From JBBDIX01 sp050486225 (GTDB lineage Bacteria > Actinomycetota > Nitriliruptoria > Nitriliruptorales > Nitriliruptoraceae): a stretch of DNA of 64,000 nucleotides. The notes beneath the pieces were generated by a model. It searched no databases and was not told the origin of the DNA. It saw only the letters and a list, made by a program, of their open reading frames with translations. Position 1 is the first letter of the stretch. Each line of letters starts with the position of its first letter. The position numbers and the translations under genes were made by a program. The DNA lies in the NCBI GenBank assembly GCA_050486225.1, contig JBJHCV010000001.1, positions 124,001 to 188,000 of the forward strand. Reading direction: 5' to 3'. Positions 32,514 to 41,213 of the stretch are shown piece by piece.

Positions 32514-33365
32514 TCAGTGGCCGGTTCTCACGTGCGACTGCAGGCGATCCAGGGCTCCGCGTCGGTCCACCTCGCGCTCGACCTTCGCCCACAACTCCGG
32601 CGAGACGACATCCTCGAACCGGCCGACACGCTCGGTGGTCAGAGGCTTCTGGAGCATCTCCAGGGACGTGCTGTGGTGGCCAAGTGCCTGCTTGACGATC
32701 TCGAAGTCCTGTGGGCGCCCTCGGAAGTCTGCGACGGAGTCCTCCCACGGTTCACCCACGAACTCCACGATGGGGCGCAGGATTCCGACGGGGTCGGCCA
32801 CGAGGTCCTCGTAGATGAGTTCTCGGTAGGCCTCGCGGGCGCGCGGGTCCTCTTCTGCCCAACGGGCGGAACCGTCCACGGAGTCGACCCACAGCCCTGC
32901 GAAGACGGCTGGGTCGTCCCACTTCCCCGACCTCACCAGCGACGCGAAGACGTCTCGCGGATCGCGGATGATGTGCAGGACGGTCGCCGTGGGCCAGTAG
33001 TCGAGGATGTCTGGCAGCACCAGCACGTTGCCCGGGGTCTTCTCCACCCAGCGCGGACGGCCTGCCCGTTCGGCGGCCAACTGCATGACGCGGTCCAGGC
33101 AGGACCGCGGCGTCGTTCGATCGGCGCATGCACGGACGAACGCGCCCGCCGGGAAGTCGTAGAAGGTCTCGAGCGTGCTCAACCAGGCGTCGCGTTGTGC
33201 TCCGGCGTCATGCGACCACGTCTGGTAGCACCACTTGGTCTCCAGTCCGGCGAAGAACGACGAGTGTTCACCGAGCATCGCGCGCAGGAGGCTCGTCCCC
33301 GACCGGAACACGCCACCGACGAACACCGGCGCGAGCGCGGAGGAGTCTGGCTCAGTCACGGTCAT
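32514..33365 (-). CDS. Sulfotransferase (classical PAPS-binding type)
   Basis: 283 residues from the ATG at 33365 (GAGGTG about 8 bases upstream). VFVGGVFRSGTSLLRAML at the N-terminus is the 5'-phosphosulfate loop of Sulfotransfer_3-type enzymes, WVEKTPGN the following block and HIIRDPRDVFASLVRSG the 3'-phosphate motif. Glu/Lys residues at TPGN and the downstream Ser agree with PAPS binding. It likely sulfates a carbohydrate or lipid-linked glycan. The N-terminal extension in the longer frame reads through a TACCAT -10 box and is not used. Confidence 0.9.
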   Translation of the reverse strand: MTVTEPDSSALAPVFVGGVFRSGTSLLRAMLGEHSSFFAGLETKWCYQTWSHDAGAQRDAWLSTLETFYDFPAGAFVRACADRTTPRSCLDRVMQLAAERAGRPRWVEKTPGNVLVLPDILDYWPTATVLHIIRDPRDVFASLVRSGKWDDPAVFAGLWVDSVDGSARWAEEDPRAREAYRELIYEDLVADPVGILRPIVEFVGEPWEDSVADFRGRPQDFEIVKQALGHHSTSLEMLQKPLTTERVGRFEDVVSPELWAKVEREVDRRGALDRLQSHVRTGH

Positions 33366-33778
33366 GCGGATGCACCTCGAGGACGAGGGCGCATGGTAGA
33401 CCTTCCCCCAGGCCACCACCGCGACCGCCGCAGGACGCTGCCGATGCCACGCCCCGAGGCGATCAACCCGTCACCCAACCAGACGCACCAACGTCTCCGA
33501 CCAACCGACCGTCTCGATGCGCTGCCGAGCCACACCCCCACCCGTGACGCATCGGCGCGATCTGGGCGGCGACATCCGTGACGACGCAGGTGCCTCTCCC
33601 GGTCAGCCTTCCAGGGCACCCACCACGGCATCCCTGCACGGGGCCTCGGCGATGACACGACGTGACCCGGAACCTTTCGACGGTGGTCAGGAGCATGGAG
33701 AGCCCGACAGCGGGCAGGTCGTCGCCGTGCGTGCCCGCCCCACGACCGCCGCAGATCCACGTGAACACGCGGTCGGTC
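33366..33778. other. Divergent intergenic region, about 413 bp
   Basis: The minus strand has TACCAT (complement of 33393-33398), a good -10 box for the sulfotransferase gene. The rest has open frames on both strands, but none has a ribosome site plus a recognisable product. A longer start for the acyltransferase gene (GTG 33662 or 33761) is possible within it. Confidence 0.4.
33393..33398 (-). promoter_or_regulatory. -10 box TACCAT for the sulfotransferase gene
   Basis: Read on the minus strand this is TACCAT, 28 bases before the ATG at 33365 with a GAGGTG ribosome site in between. Confidence 0.4.
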
Positions 33779-35869
33779 GTGACTGAGCACCGCGGGGAAC
33801 CGCCCACCCCTGACACCACCGAACCGCTCGGGCCTGATCGCCCACCTCGAGCGTTCCGGCCCGACATCCAGGGGCTGCGTGGACTCGCTGTCGCCCTCGT
33901 CGTGCTGTACCACGCACACGTCGCGTTCCCTGGAGGATTCGTCGGCGTTGACGTGTTCTTCGTCATCTCCGGATTCCTCATCGGCGGACAGCTCTTCGAC
34001 CAGATCGAGCGGACTGGACGAATCTCCCTGGTCGAGTTCCTGGCGCGCCGGGCCCGGCGGCTCATGCCGGCGCTGGCCCTGGCGACGTCGATCACGGTGG
34101 CACTCTCGGTACTCGTCGTCGAGATTGGACGACCGCTGCGAGCCACCGCGAAGACGGGAATCGCTGCGTCGTTCGCTGGGGCCAACGTGCAGCTCCACAT
34201 GGCGGAGTCGGACTACTTCGCCCCTTCAGCCGAACGCAACCCACTGCTGCACACCTGGTCGCTGTCCGTCGAAGAGCAGTTCTACCTCGCCCTTCCCCTG
34301 CTGTTCATCGCCGCTGGCGTGCTCGCCCGACGGGGCCGAGCCTCCCGGCTCCGAGGTGGCCTCCTCACGGTTCTGGCCGTCGGAGCGGTGTCGTCGGTCG
34401 TCCTGAGCGAGTTCCTCGTCCGCAGGACGGACACGTTCTTCGGGATGGCGCGAACGGAGTCGCTCGCGTTCTACGCGCCGTTCACCCGAGCGTGGGAGTT
34501 CACGCTGGGAGTCGTCCTGGCGATTGCATGGACCGCCCGCGCACGCGCGTCGACGCCCGGCGTCGGGGTTCGTGGCGCCGGGGTACTGGGGCTTGGCCTC
34601 ATCCTGTGGTCAGCGCTGGCGCTGAATCCGGACGTCCCGTTTCCCGGTGTCAACGCTGCGGCGCCGGCGATCGGCACGGCGCTGGTGCTCATGGGTGGAT
34701 CCGACCGGAAAGGCTGGCCTCATCGACTCCTGTCGACGCCCGTCCTCACGCGCCTCGGAGATCTCTCGTACAGCCTGTACCTGTGGCACTGGCCTGCGAT
34801 CGTCCTCGCGACGGCGCTCTGGCCAACACGCCAGGCCCCTTGGATCGCAGCCGCGGCATCCCTCATCCCCGGGTGGTTGTCCTACCGCTTCGTGGAACAA
34901 CGGTTCCGTGTGACTGGCCGAGCCGTCGGACGACGGACACTTGCGCTCGTGGGGATCGCGATCCTCGTGCCGGGTCTGACCTCGTACGCGGCACTCCGGG
35001 CCAACTCGGCGCTGACGGGGCGAGCTTCGGCGGCACAGGTCTCGCTCGCCGAGTCATCGGGTTGCCTGGTCGACCGGGACGAGACGACGGCGTGGCCACG
35101 CTCGTCCTGCCTTGTCGACGGAACGAGCGACGACCTGACGGTGCTGCTGATCGGAGACTCCCACGCGGCGAGCCTCTCGGACGGTCTCCTGCTTGCCCTG
35201 GAGCCGATGGGCGCGTCACTCGCCATGTGGACTCGCGGCGGGACACCGTTCATCGACACGGCCCACGACGCTCCAGGCAGTGCGTCGATCGAGGACGCGT
35301 CGCGTGCGTTCCTCCAGACTCTGGAGCTCGTGGAGCGACTGGATCCCGCCATCGTCGTGATCGCGAACCGGTCACCCAGGGCGATCGACCCGTCCCGATG
35401 GCATCGTTGGTCGAGCGCCACGTTCGAGTCCGAGGCGGACGCCGTGGAGGAGTGGGGTCGACGTGTTCGAGCGACCATGGCTCACCCGGCTCTGGCCGAT
35501 CGCCAGGTCCTCTGGGTGGCGGTGGTGCCGGAGTTCCTGCCCGACCTCACTCGCGACGGGACCCCGAGGCGTGGGCCGAGCCTCCTGCGACCCCGGGGAG
35601 TGTCTGGCGAGATGGGTCTGGACCAGCTGGATCGTCGACGCGGAGCGGTCCTCGCCGTCGAGTCCCGTGCGGCCGCCGACTTCGCACACGTGACCCTGTT
35701 CGACCCGGCTCCTACGTTCTGCGCGAGCACGTGCAGGTCATCGACGGGCCACGTCGTCGCCTATCGGGACGATCATCACCTCGCACCCGCTGGGAGCCTG
35801 CTGCTGGCCCCAGCGCTCAACGAGGTGATCGCGGCGCTCCCGCGGGCGCCCGACGCGTCATCCTCGTAG
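33779..35869 (+). CDS. Membrane O-acyltransferase with C-terminal SGNH domain (OafA type)
   Basis: About 696 residues from GTG 33779; starts at 33761, 33695 or 33662 are possible. RPDIQGLRGLAVALVVLYHA is the acyltransferase-3 signature with the catalytic-type His. GFVGVDVFFVISGFLIG, the RRARRLMPAL basic loop and LLHTWSLSVEEQFYL are all conserved family blocks within about ten membrane helices. After residue 420 a periplasmic SGNH domain follows: LLIGDSHAASL holds the nucleophile Ser and DDHHLAPAG the Asp-His pair. Such proteins O-acetylate surface glycans, accepting acetyl from the cytoplasmic side and passing it to the SGNH domain outside. Confidence 0.93.
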   Translation: MTEHRGEPPTPDTTEPLGPDRPPRAFRPDIQGLRGLAVALVVLYHAHVAFPGGFVGVDVFFVISGFLIGGQLFDQIERTGRISLVEFLARRARRLMPALALATSITVALSVLVVEIGRPLRATAKTGIAASFAGANVQLHMAESDYFAPSAERNPLLHTWSLSVEEQFYLALPLLFIAAGVLARRGRASRLRGGLLTVLAVGAVSSVVLSEFLVRRTDTFFGMARTESLAFYAPFTRAWEFTLGVVLAIAWTARARASTPGVGVRGAGVLGLGLILWSALALNPDVPFPGVNAAAPAIGTALVLMGGSDRKGWPHRLLSTPVLTRLGDLSYSLYLWHWPAIVLATALWPTRQAPWIAAAASLIPGWLSYRFVEQRFRVTGRAVGRRTLALVGIAILVPGLTSYAALRANSALTGRASAAQVSLAESSGCLVDRDETTAWPRSSCLVDGTSDDLTVLLIGDSHAASLSDGLLLALEPMGASLAMWTRGGTPFIDTAHDAPGSASIEDASRAFLQTLELVERLDPAIVVIANRSPRAIDPSRWHRWSSATFESEADAVEEWGRRVRATMAHPALADRQVLWVAVVPEFLPDLTRDGTPRRGPSLLRPRGVSGEMGLDQLDRRRGAVLAVESRAAADFAHVTLFDPAPTFCASTCRSSTGHVVAYRDDHHLAPAGSLLLAPALNEVIAALPRAPDASSS

Positions 35870-36053
35870 AGCCGGCCGACGATGCTGGTCGTCTGCTCGG
35901 CCCACCCCGCCCCCGCCACGGCGCCTCATCCTCCGGGTCCGCCGAGCCACCGCGACCCCGTCCCGCGAGTGCCCGATGATCCTGCCGCGGTCCACTACTG
36001 TCCTGCAACGGATCAGCGTGCCCGTTCCCGACCCGACCACAGGAGTGCCGCGC

Positions 36054-37394
36054 GTGCGAAGACTGAAGAAGTGGGCCGACAAACGCGCCCACCTCCTCGC
36101 GCGGCAACTCACGGTGCACGGCGCGCGCCTCAGACTGCCGCTGGTGACTGCCATCGGCTGGGCACTGCGAACCAGAACGCTGCGCGTGCCCGGGACCGTG
36201 GGACGGCGCACGAGAGGTCGGCGCATCGCCCTGCTGCCCAAGGTGGGAGGTACGGAGGACGTGCGCGCTGCGTTCAGTGAACGTGGGCGCATCGACATCG
36301 GTCTGCTGAGGCTCGACCGCTACGCCCCGAAGGAGGTGTACAGCCAGTTCCTCGACGACCCTCTGGACGACTTCGACTATCGCCCGCACGATCATGCGTT
36401 GGCCGCGGACAAGCTCGCCTATCGCAGGTTCCTCGCACGGACCCTCCGTCACTACTGCCGCCTCCTCGGGATTCGAGCATTCATCGTGGCGAACATCGGC
36501 TACGTCGCCGAGCGCGAACTGGCTGGCGCATGCGAGGACCTCGGTGTCCCACTACTCGCGCTCCACAAGGAGTCGATCCGCACCGCAGCGCAACGTCCGA
36601 TCTACGAACAGGGGCTCATCGACAACGTCGGACCCTTCACCGGACGAGCCGTGGCGGTGTACAACGAAGAGGAGCGCCAGTCGATGATCCGCACCGGGAT
36701 CATCGACGCGGCACGCATCCAGGTCGTGGGATGCCCTCGCGCAGACGTACAACACGTTCGACGCCGCATGGCGTCGAAACCGTCACGACGAAGTGTCGTC
36801 TACTTCGCGATCGACCCGCTCGCCGGGAGCCGGACCTTCGGCCCCGCGTCAGAACGGGCCGGGCACGACGCGGACATTCCACGTTGGTGCACGACCACCC
36901 TCGAGACCGAACGTGCGCTCGTCGCCTGGGCCGCCGCACATCCTGACGTCACGGTCCATGTGAAGGCCAAGTTCGGTCACACAGAGCGCGTGCGCGATCG
37001 ATTCTCCAACCATGAGGTCCCTGACAACATGACCATCCACTACGCCGGCGTCGGGACCGACCTGATCGACGAGGCACATGTCGTGATCGGCCTCAACACC
37101 ACGGCCCTCCTGGAGGCTGTCGCCGCCGGCCGCCATGCAGTCGTTCCTCTGTTCGGCGAAGCGGCCGAACCCTCGGCGGAACCGTTCCTCTTCGAGTTGG
37201 GGACAGCCGTCTCGACGGTGGACTCCGCGAGCGCCCTGGGTGGCGCGATCGACCGTGCGCTCGGCCTGCCCCTTCGCACGGAACTCGACGACGCGGAGCG
37301 GAGACTCCTCGACCGATACATCGGCAACCCCGACGGTGCAGCCAGCGATCGCGCTTACGCATGGATCCTGCAGGAGACTGGGCTCGCCACATGA
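36054..37394 (+). CDS. Surface carbohydrate biosynthesis-like protein, possible sugar-acid transferase
   Basis: 446 residues from the GTG at 36054, set by AGGAG 8 bases upstream; the longer frame starts inside a weakly coding stretch. The N-terminus is basic (RRLKKWADKRAHLLARQL). Then come IALLPKVGG, FIVANIGYVAERE, QVVGCPRADVQH, VTVHVKAKFGH and VVIGLNTTALLEAVAAGR. This GT-B-like order resembles the other surface-carbohydrate proteins here but with Lys-Phe-Gly-His in place of RPHPxE. It directly precedes a cytidylyltransferase gene (79 bp), so it could use a CMP-activated ulosonic acid. That is inference. Confidence 0.7.
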   Translation: MRRLKKWADKRAHLLARQLTVHGARLRLPLVTAIGWALRTRTLRVPGTVGRRTRGRRIALLPKVGGTEDVRAAFSERGRIDIGLLRLDRYAPKEVYSQFLDDPLDDFDYRPHDHALAADKLAYRRFLARTLRHYCRLLGIRAFIVANIGYVAERELAGACEDLGVPLLALHKESIRTAAQRPIYEQGLIDNVGPFTGRAVAVYNEEERQSMIRTGIIDAARIQVVGCPRADVQHVRRRMASKPSRRSVVYFAIDPLAGSRTFGPASERAGHDADIPRWCTTTLETERALVAWAAAHPDVTVHVKAKFGHTERVRDRFSNHEVPDNMTIHYAGVGTDLIDEAHVVIGLNTTALLEAVAAGRHAVVPLFGEAAEPSAEPFLFELGTAVSTVDSASALGGAIDRALGLPLRTELDDAERRLLDRYIGNPDGAASDRAYAWILQETGLAT

Positions 37395-37473
37395 ACGGTT
37401 GTCAACTGACACTGTTCCCACACCTGCGCCACGCCCAGACCACCATCATCGGCGCGGCGATGCAGGACGCAGC

Positions 37474-38196
37474 ATGAGCCACGTTGCACTCATCACCGCC
37501 AAGGGCGGGAGCCGTTCACTGCCGGACAAGAACATCGTGCCGATCGCCGGCAGGCCGTGCCTCGCCCACCCGATCCTCGCCGCACAGGCATCCCAGTACG
37601 TCGACCGGGTGTTCGTCAGCACGGAGGACGACCGCATTGGCGCCGTGGCCGAGGAGTACGGAGCCGAGGTCATCGACCGACCGGTCGACCTGGCCCAACC
37701 CCTCACCAACCACGGAGACGTGATCCTCCATGGTGCACGCGCGATCGCAGACCGACACGGCGAACCGGACACGGTCACGGTCCTGCTGGGCAACACCGTG
37801 ATGCTCGACGGGGCGATCATCGACGCGGCGATCGAACGCACGATGGCCGACGATCACACGGATTCGGCGATGACGGTGTGGGTCGCCCAGGACGACCATC
37901 CCTATCGGGCACTGACGATCGACCGCGACGGGTACCTCCGTCCGTTCCTCTCGATGGATCGTCCGGACACCAACCGGCAGAGCTACCCGGAGGTCGTCTT
38001 CTACGACCAGGGTCCGTGGACGGTGAGATTCAGGAGCCTGCTTCGCAGCGCAACGACGAAGGAGGGTCCCGGACCGTGGTGGTGGATGGGCGCCAACTCG
38101 GCGGCGATCGAACGTCCATGGGTCACCGGCCGTGACATCCACACCGAGTTCGACCGCGCAGTCTCCGACTGGTGGCTGACCCGCGAGGATCGCTGA
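37474..38196 (+). CDS. CMP-ulosonate cytidylyltransferase (NeuA family)
   Basis: 240 residues from the ATG at 37474 (AGGA upstream). LITAKGGSRSLPDKNI is the family's N-terminal nucleotide loop, in the position of the usual PARGGSKxxPxKN motif but with TAKGGSRS. VDRVFVSTEDDRIGAVAEEYG and TVLLGNTVMLD follow, the latter replacing the common LQPTSPxR. It activates a 2-keto-3-deoxy sugar acid with CTP before transfer. It is the most divergent of the four cytidylyltransferases here. A hairpin follows the stop. Confidence 0.82.
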   Translation: MSHVALITAKGGSRSLPDKNIVPIAGRPCLAHPILAAQASQYVDRVFVSTEDDRIGAVAEEYGAEVIDRPVDLAQPLTNHGDVILHGARAIADRHGEPDTVTVLLGNTVMLDGAIIDAAIERTMADDHTDSAMTVWVAQDDHPYRALTIDRDGYLRPFLSMDRPDTNRQSYPEVVFYDQGPWTVRFRSLLRSATTKEGPGPWWWMGANSAAIERPWVTGRDIHTEFDRAVSDWWLTREDR

Positions 38197-38201
38197 CGGG
38201 A

Positions 38202-38226
38202 GGCACCCTCGCGGGCCCGCGGTGCC
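38202..38226. terminator. Strong hairpin between two convergent cytidylyltransferase genes
   Basis: GGCACC at 38202-38207 pairs with GGTGCC at 38221-38226, and the interior GCGGGCCCGC is itself palindromic. It lies just after the stop at 38196 and before the convergent stop at 38250, and would act on both strands. There is no U tract. Confidence 0.55.
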
Positions 38227-38249
38227 AGGACCCCCGTGGCCCGCAGACC

Positions 38250-38969
38250 TCAGTCGAACGGTTGGCGGGCGGCACGACCGAGGATGAACTCGGCCCAGGC
38301 GAGGTCGAGGGCGGAGTCGATGTTCGCGACCGGGTCCTCGATGACCATCGCGCCCGCTCGTCGTCCGTGGATCGATCGTTGCGCGAGGATGCACTCACGC
38401 GTCATGACATAGACGATGCCGTTGCGGTGGTAGAGGTTCGTGAGTTCCTGGCGTGCCACGATCGAGCGGCCCCTCTCCGTGTGGAAGTCGAGGCGCCCGT
38501 CGTGCACCTCGAGCTGCTTGTCGGGATGGAACTTGGGGTCCGTGGGGCTGACGGACCACAACGAGTCCCAGTTCCGCTCGACCGTGATCCGGAGTGCGTC
38601 ACGCAGGTGGTCCGGCGTCCGCGTCGGTGACGTCGGCTGGAGCATGACCACCAGGTCATACGTCACCTCGTCGATCGCCTCCATGGCCATCAGGGCATGC
38701 TCCAGCACCGGGTGATCCGCGACGCGATCCCCCGCGAGTTCGTCGGGACGACGAAACGGAACGGCGAGCCCCGATCGTTCGGAGACCTCGACGATCTCGT
38801 CGTCGTCGGTGGAGACGACCGTCCTGTCGATCTCGGGAACCTGTTCGACACAGCGAGCGACGTGGCCCACGAGGGGGATCCCGGCCACGATTCGGACGTT
38901 CTTGCGGGGCAGGCCCTTGCTCCCGCCCCGGGCAGGAACGACTGCGAGCACGCGACGGCCGGCGATCAC
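38250..38969 (-). CDS. neuA: CMP-ulosonate cytidylyltransferase (NeuA family)
   Basis: 239 residues from a GTG at 38969 that overlaps the stop of the HAD gene (GTGA). VLAVVPARGGSKGLPRKNVR is the canonical CTP-binding loop, VVSTDDDEI the second block, and VVMLQPTSPTRTPDHL the third. NLYHRNGIVYVMTRE and DIDSALDL-type residues near the end bind the sugar acid in NeuA enzymes. It is the last gene of the seven-gene minus-strand unit that starts with the KdsB-like gene, directly after NeuB and a phosphatase, so it most likely activates their product. Confidence 0.92.
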   Translation of the reverse strand: MIAGRRVLAVVPARGGSKGLPRKNVRIVAGIPLVGHVARCVEQVPEIDRTVVSTDDDEIVEVSERSGLAVPFRRPDELAGDRVADHPVLEHALMAMEAIDEVTYDLVVMLQPTSPTRTPDHLRDALRITVERNWDSLWSVSPTDPKFHPDKQLEVHDGRLDFHTERGRSIVARQELTNLYHRNGIVYVMTRECILAQRSIHGRRAGAMVIEDPVANIDSALDLAWAEFILGRAARQPFD

Positions 38970-39628
38970 CTGTCGTCCAGTCGCACCACGATGTCGGGAA
39001 CCCCCGCCAGGCTGCCCACCACGCTCAGAGCGGAACCTGCGGTCGGACCTCCCACCGCAGCCCTGTCCCCATCGTCGTCACCGTGCGTGACCCGTATGAA
39101 CGCGGCACCCACCTCCGCAGCAGCATGCCGGTCGGAGTCGCGGTCCCCGACCATGACCATCTCCCCCGTGCTGAACGCTCCTGCCCTGGCGACCCTCCGG
39201 AGGTGGTCAGGCTTCGACACGGGGCGACCGAGCACCTCGTGCACCTGGTCCGCCCAGACTCTCCGGGCAACCGCCCGACGCAGTGCCTCCTCCGGTGTGT
39301 CCGACACGATCACGACACGCACTCCCCGGCACCGAAGCGTGACGAGTGCCTCCGTCGCGCCGTCCACGTCTGGGCACTGCGCAATGCGTTCGTCCACGAG
39401 GTCCGTGTACGCCCGTGCCCATTCACCGGCCCGGGATGCACCGAGCCCCGCCTGTGCGGCCACATGCGCGAACGTCTCGTGGCGATCCAACTGGGGGCGC
39501 ACCGCCAGCGCCGCCTCGAGATGACGATGCAGGGACGCGTCGATCACCTCCCAGAACGTCTCCCGCTTCACGCGTTCGGACAACACCAGGGTGTCGTCGA
39601 AGTCGAACGCCACACACCGGATGGTCAC
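38966..39628 (-). CDS. HAD-superfamily phosphatase, probable ulosonate-phosphate phosphatase
   Basis: 220 residues. Motif I CVAFDFDDTLVL supplies the nucleophile Asp and the acid/base Asp. VVIVSDTPEE is motif II, the Lys of SKPDHL motif III, and MVGDRDSDRHAAAEVG motif IV. A helical cap lies between motifs I and II. The start overlaps the NeuB stop and its own stop overlaps the NeuA start, so the three are translationally coupled. The NeuB-HAD-NeuA order matches the KDN route described in Bacteroides, where a 9-phosphate made by the synthase is removed before CMP activation. Substrate is inferred from this order. Confidence 0.85.
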   Translation of the reverse strand: MTIRCVAFDFDDTLVLSERVKRETFWEVIDASLHRHLEAALAVRPQLDRHETFAHVAAQAGLGASRAGEWARAYTDLVDERIAQCPDVDGATEALVTLRCRGVRVVIVSDTPEEALRRAVARRVWADQVHEVLGRPVSKPDHLRRVARAGAFSTGEMVMVGDRDSDRHAAAEVGAAFIRVTHGDDDGDRAAVGGPTAGSALSVVGSLAGVPDIVVRLDDR

Positions 39629-41178
39629 GACTCGGCGGCCGTGACGCTCGGCATGCCCGAGATCTGGAACCTCCCCCAGTTGTTCACGACGGTCTTGCGA
39701 TCGTCCCGCTCCAACCGCTGGATCCTGCGATCGTGGTAGAACGAGTCATCGGGGAAGTGGGTCGTGGAGATCTCCTCGAACACCACCCCGGTCTCCGTCC
39801 AGAACCCGTGCCACACACCGGCCTGCACCAGGACGGTCTCCCCGGGCCTCATCACGCGGTGGATGCCCCCGATCTCCACGTGAAGGTCGCCGTGAACGAC
39901 CTGGAAGGTCTCCTCCTTGCGCTTGTGGTAGTGGCTCGGGTGCCGCTGGCCCGGGAGTTGGACCACGATCTTCTTGCAGTAGTCACGGTTGACGCACTCG
40001 ATGAACGTGGCCCCGACTTCGTGGAACCGGTCGATCCCGTAGTGATGGGAGTACTCCACGTCGAAGGTGTGGTCCAGAGCGACTCCGGCTTCGTTGAGCA
40101 GGGCCTTCACCTCGTGGAGGGCATCCTTGAGGACGCGACTCTCTGGGCCGACGGGGATCTCGACCTGCTCCCGAAGAAGCGCGCCGTCGACGGCGACGTC
40201 CGCGAGCACGCGAACGCCATCTCGCCACTCGCCACTCGTCAGCTGTCCGTCGAGCACAGGCATGGCGAAGTACACGTCGTCACGAGTGGGTTCATCGCCG
40301 CTCGTGAACGCGCCACGCGCGTACACGCCGCGAGCCAGTTCCGCGATCGCCTGTCGCTCGGCTTCACCCGGGGCCTGACGGGCATACGACCCGAGGAGCC
40401 TCCGCGCTCGGTGGTACGCCGTGTACCAGTCGTCCATCTGCGCGGGTGTTGCCGAGTACGCGTTCAACGTGACGTCGTCGGCCTCGACGCCGATGTGTCG
40501 TTCGAAGATCTGCGCCCCATTCGCCACGGCGAGCGTCACGGGCATCGTGTCCTCGGGGCTCTCGTGCGTCGACCACCCGATGGGGACGTCCCGGTGGCGA
40601 CGACGCAGCATGGCGATGTTCGCAAGATCGAACTCGTCCTCGGGAATCGGGTACAGGGACACGCAGTGCATCACCGCGAAGTCCGTGCCCCGATGGTCGA
40701 AGAAGCTCACGAGGTTGTCGATGTCCGCGATCTCCAGACCACCGGTCGACGCGACGACTGGCAGGCCGGTCTCCGCGATCTCCTCGAGCAGCGGCCAGTC
40801 GCGGGCTGAACAGCTGGCCACCTTGACGATGTCGAAACCCATCTCGACCACGCGGCCGACGGACACCTCGTCGAAGGGCGTGCACACGGCGAGCATGCCC
40901 TCGGCGCGCACCGCGTCGAACAGGATCCCGAACTCGTCGAGCGACAGTCGCGTCCCCAGGAACCGATCGATGTGCTTGTTGGTCCCCGCGTGGACAGCGT
41001 CCGGATGGATGAAGGTGTCGAGGTCACGAAACTGGAACTTCATCCCTGCACGAACGTTGTGCCTTCGTGCGACCGCAGCATGTTCGCGGATGACTCGCAG
41101 TCCGTGCTCGATGCTTCCCTGGTGGTTGTTCGCGACCTCCAGGATGAACAACTGGTCGAAGTCGAAACGTCCGTGCAT
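39625..41178 (-). CDS. neuB: NeuB-type ulosonic acid synthase fused to a cupin domain
   Basis: 517 residues from the ATG at 41178, set by AGGAG 7 bases upstream. Residues about 1-290 are a NeuB barrel: ILEVANNHQGS, KFQFRDLD, IVKVASCSARDWPLLEEI, VVASTGGLEIAD, HCVSLYP and FERHIGVE. An SAF-like segment (RGAFTSGDEPTRDDV) follows. The last 150 residues are a cupin with RHPSHYHKRKEETF and AGVWHGFW metal-ligand blocks, similar to sugar isomerase cupins. The barrel condenses PEP with an aldose or its phosphate. The cupin could isomerise a sugar phosphate to feed the barrel, or be regulatory. Both ends overlap or nearly touch neighbouring genes. Confidence 0.9.
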   Translation of the reverse strand: MHGRFDFDQLFILEVANNHQGSIEHGLRVIREHAAVARRHNVRAGMKFQFRDLDTFIHPDAVHAGTNKHIDRFLGTRLSLDEFGILFDAVRAEGMLAVCTPFDEVSVGRVVEMGFDIVKVASCSARDWPLLEEIAETGLPVVASTGGLEIADIDNLVSFFDHRGTDFAVMHCVSLYPIPEDEFDLANIAMLRRRHRDVPIGWSTHESPEDTMPVTLAVANGAQIFERHIGVEADDVTLNAYSATPAQMDDWYTAYHRARRLLGSYARQAPGEAERQAIAELARGVYARGAFTSGDEPTRDDVYFAMPVLDGQLTSGEWRDGVRVLADVAVDGALLREQVEIPVGPESRVLKDALHEVKALLNEAGVALDHTFDVEYSHHYGIDRFHEVGATFIECVNRDYCKKIVVQLPGQRHPSHYHKRKEETFQVVHGDLHVEIGGIHRVMRPGETVLVQAGVWHGFWTETGVVFEEISTTHFPDDSFYHDRRIQRLERDDRKTVVNNWGRFQISGMPSVTAAES

Positions 41179-41213
41179 CACGGCTCTCCTGGTTGCCGGG
41201 CGGGAACTGGACG

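Noticed and set aside
33463..34200. Minus-strand frame of 245 codons opposite the acyltransferase start
   Set aside because: It is antisense to conserved acyltransferase-3 motifs and has no recognisable product.
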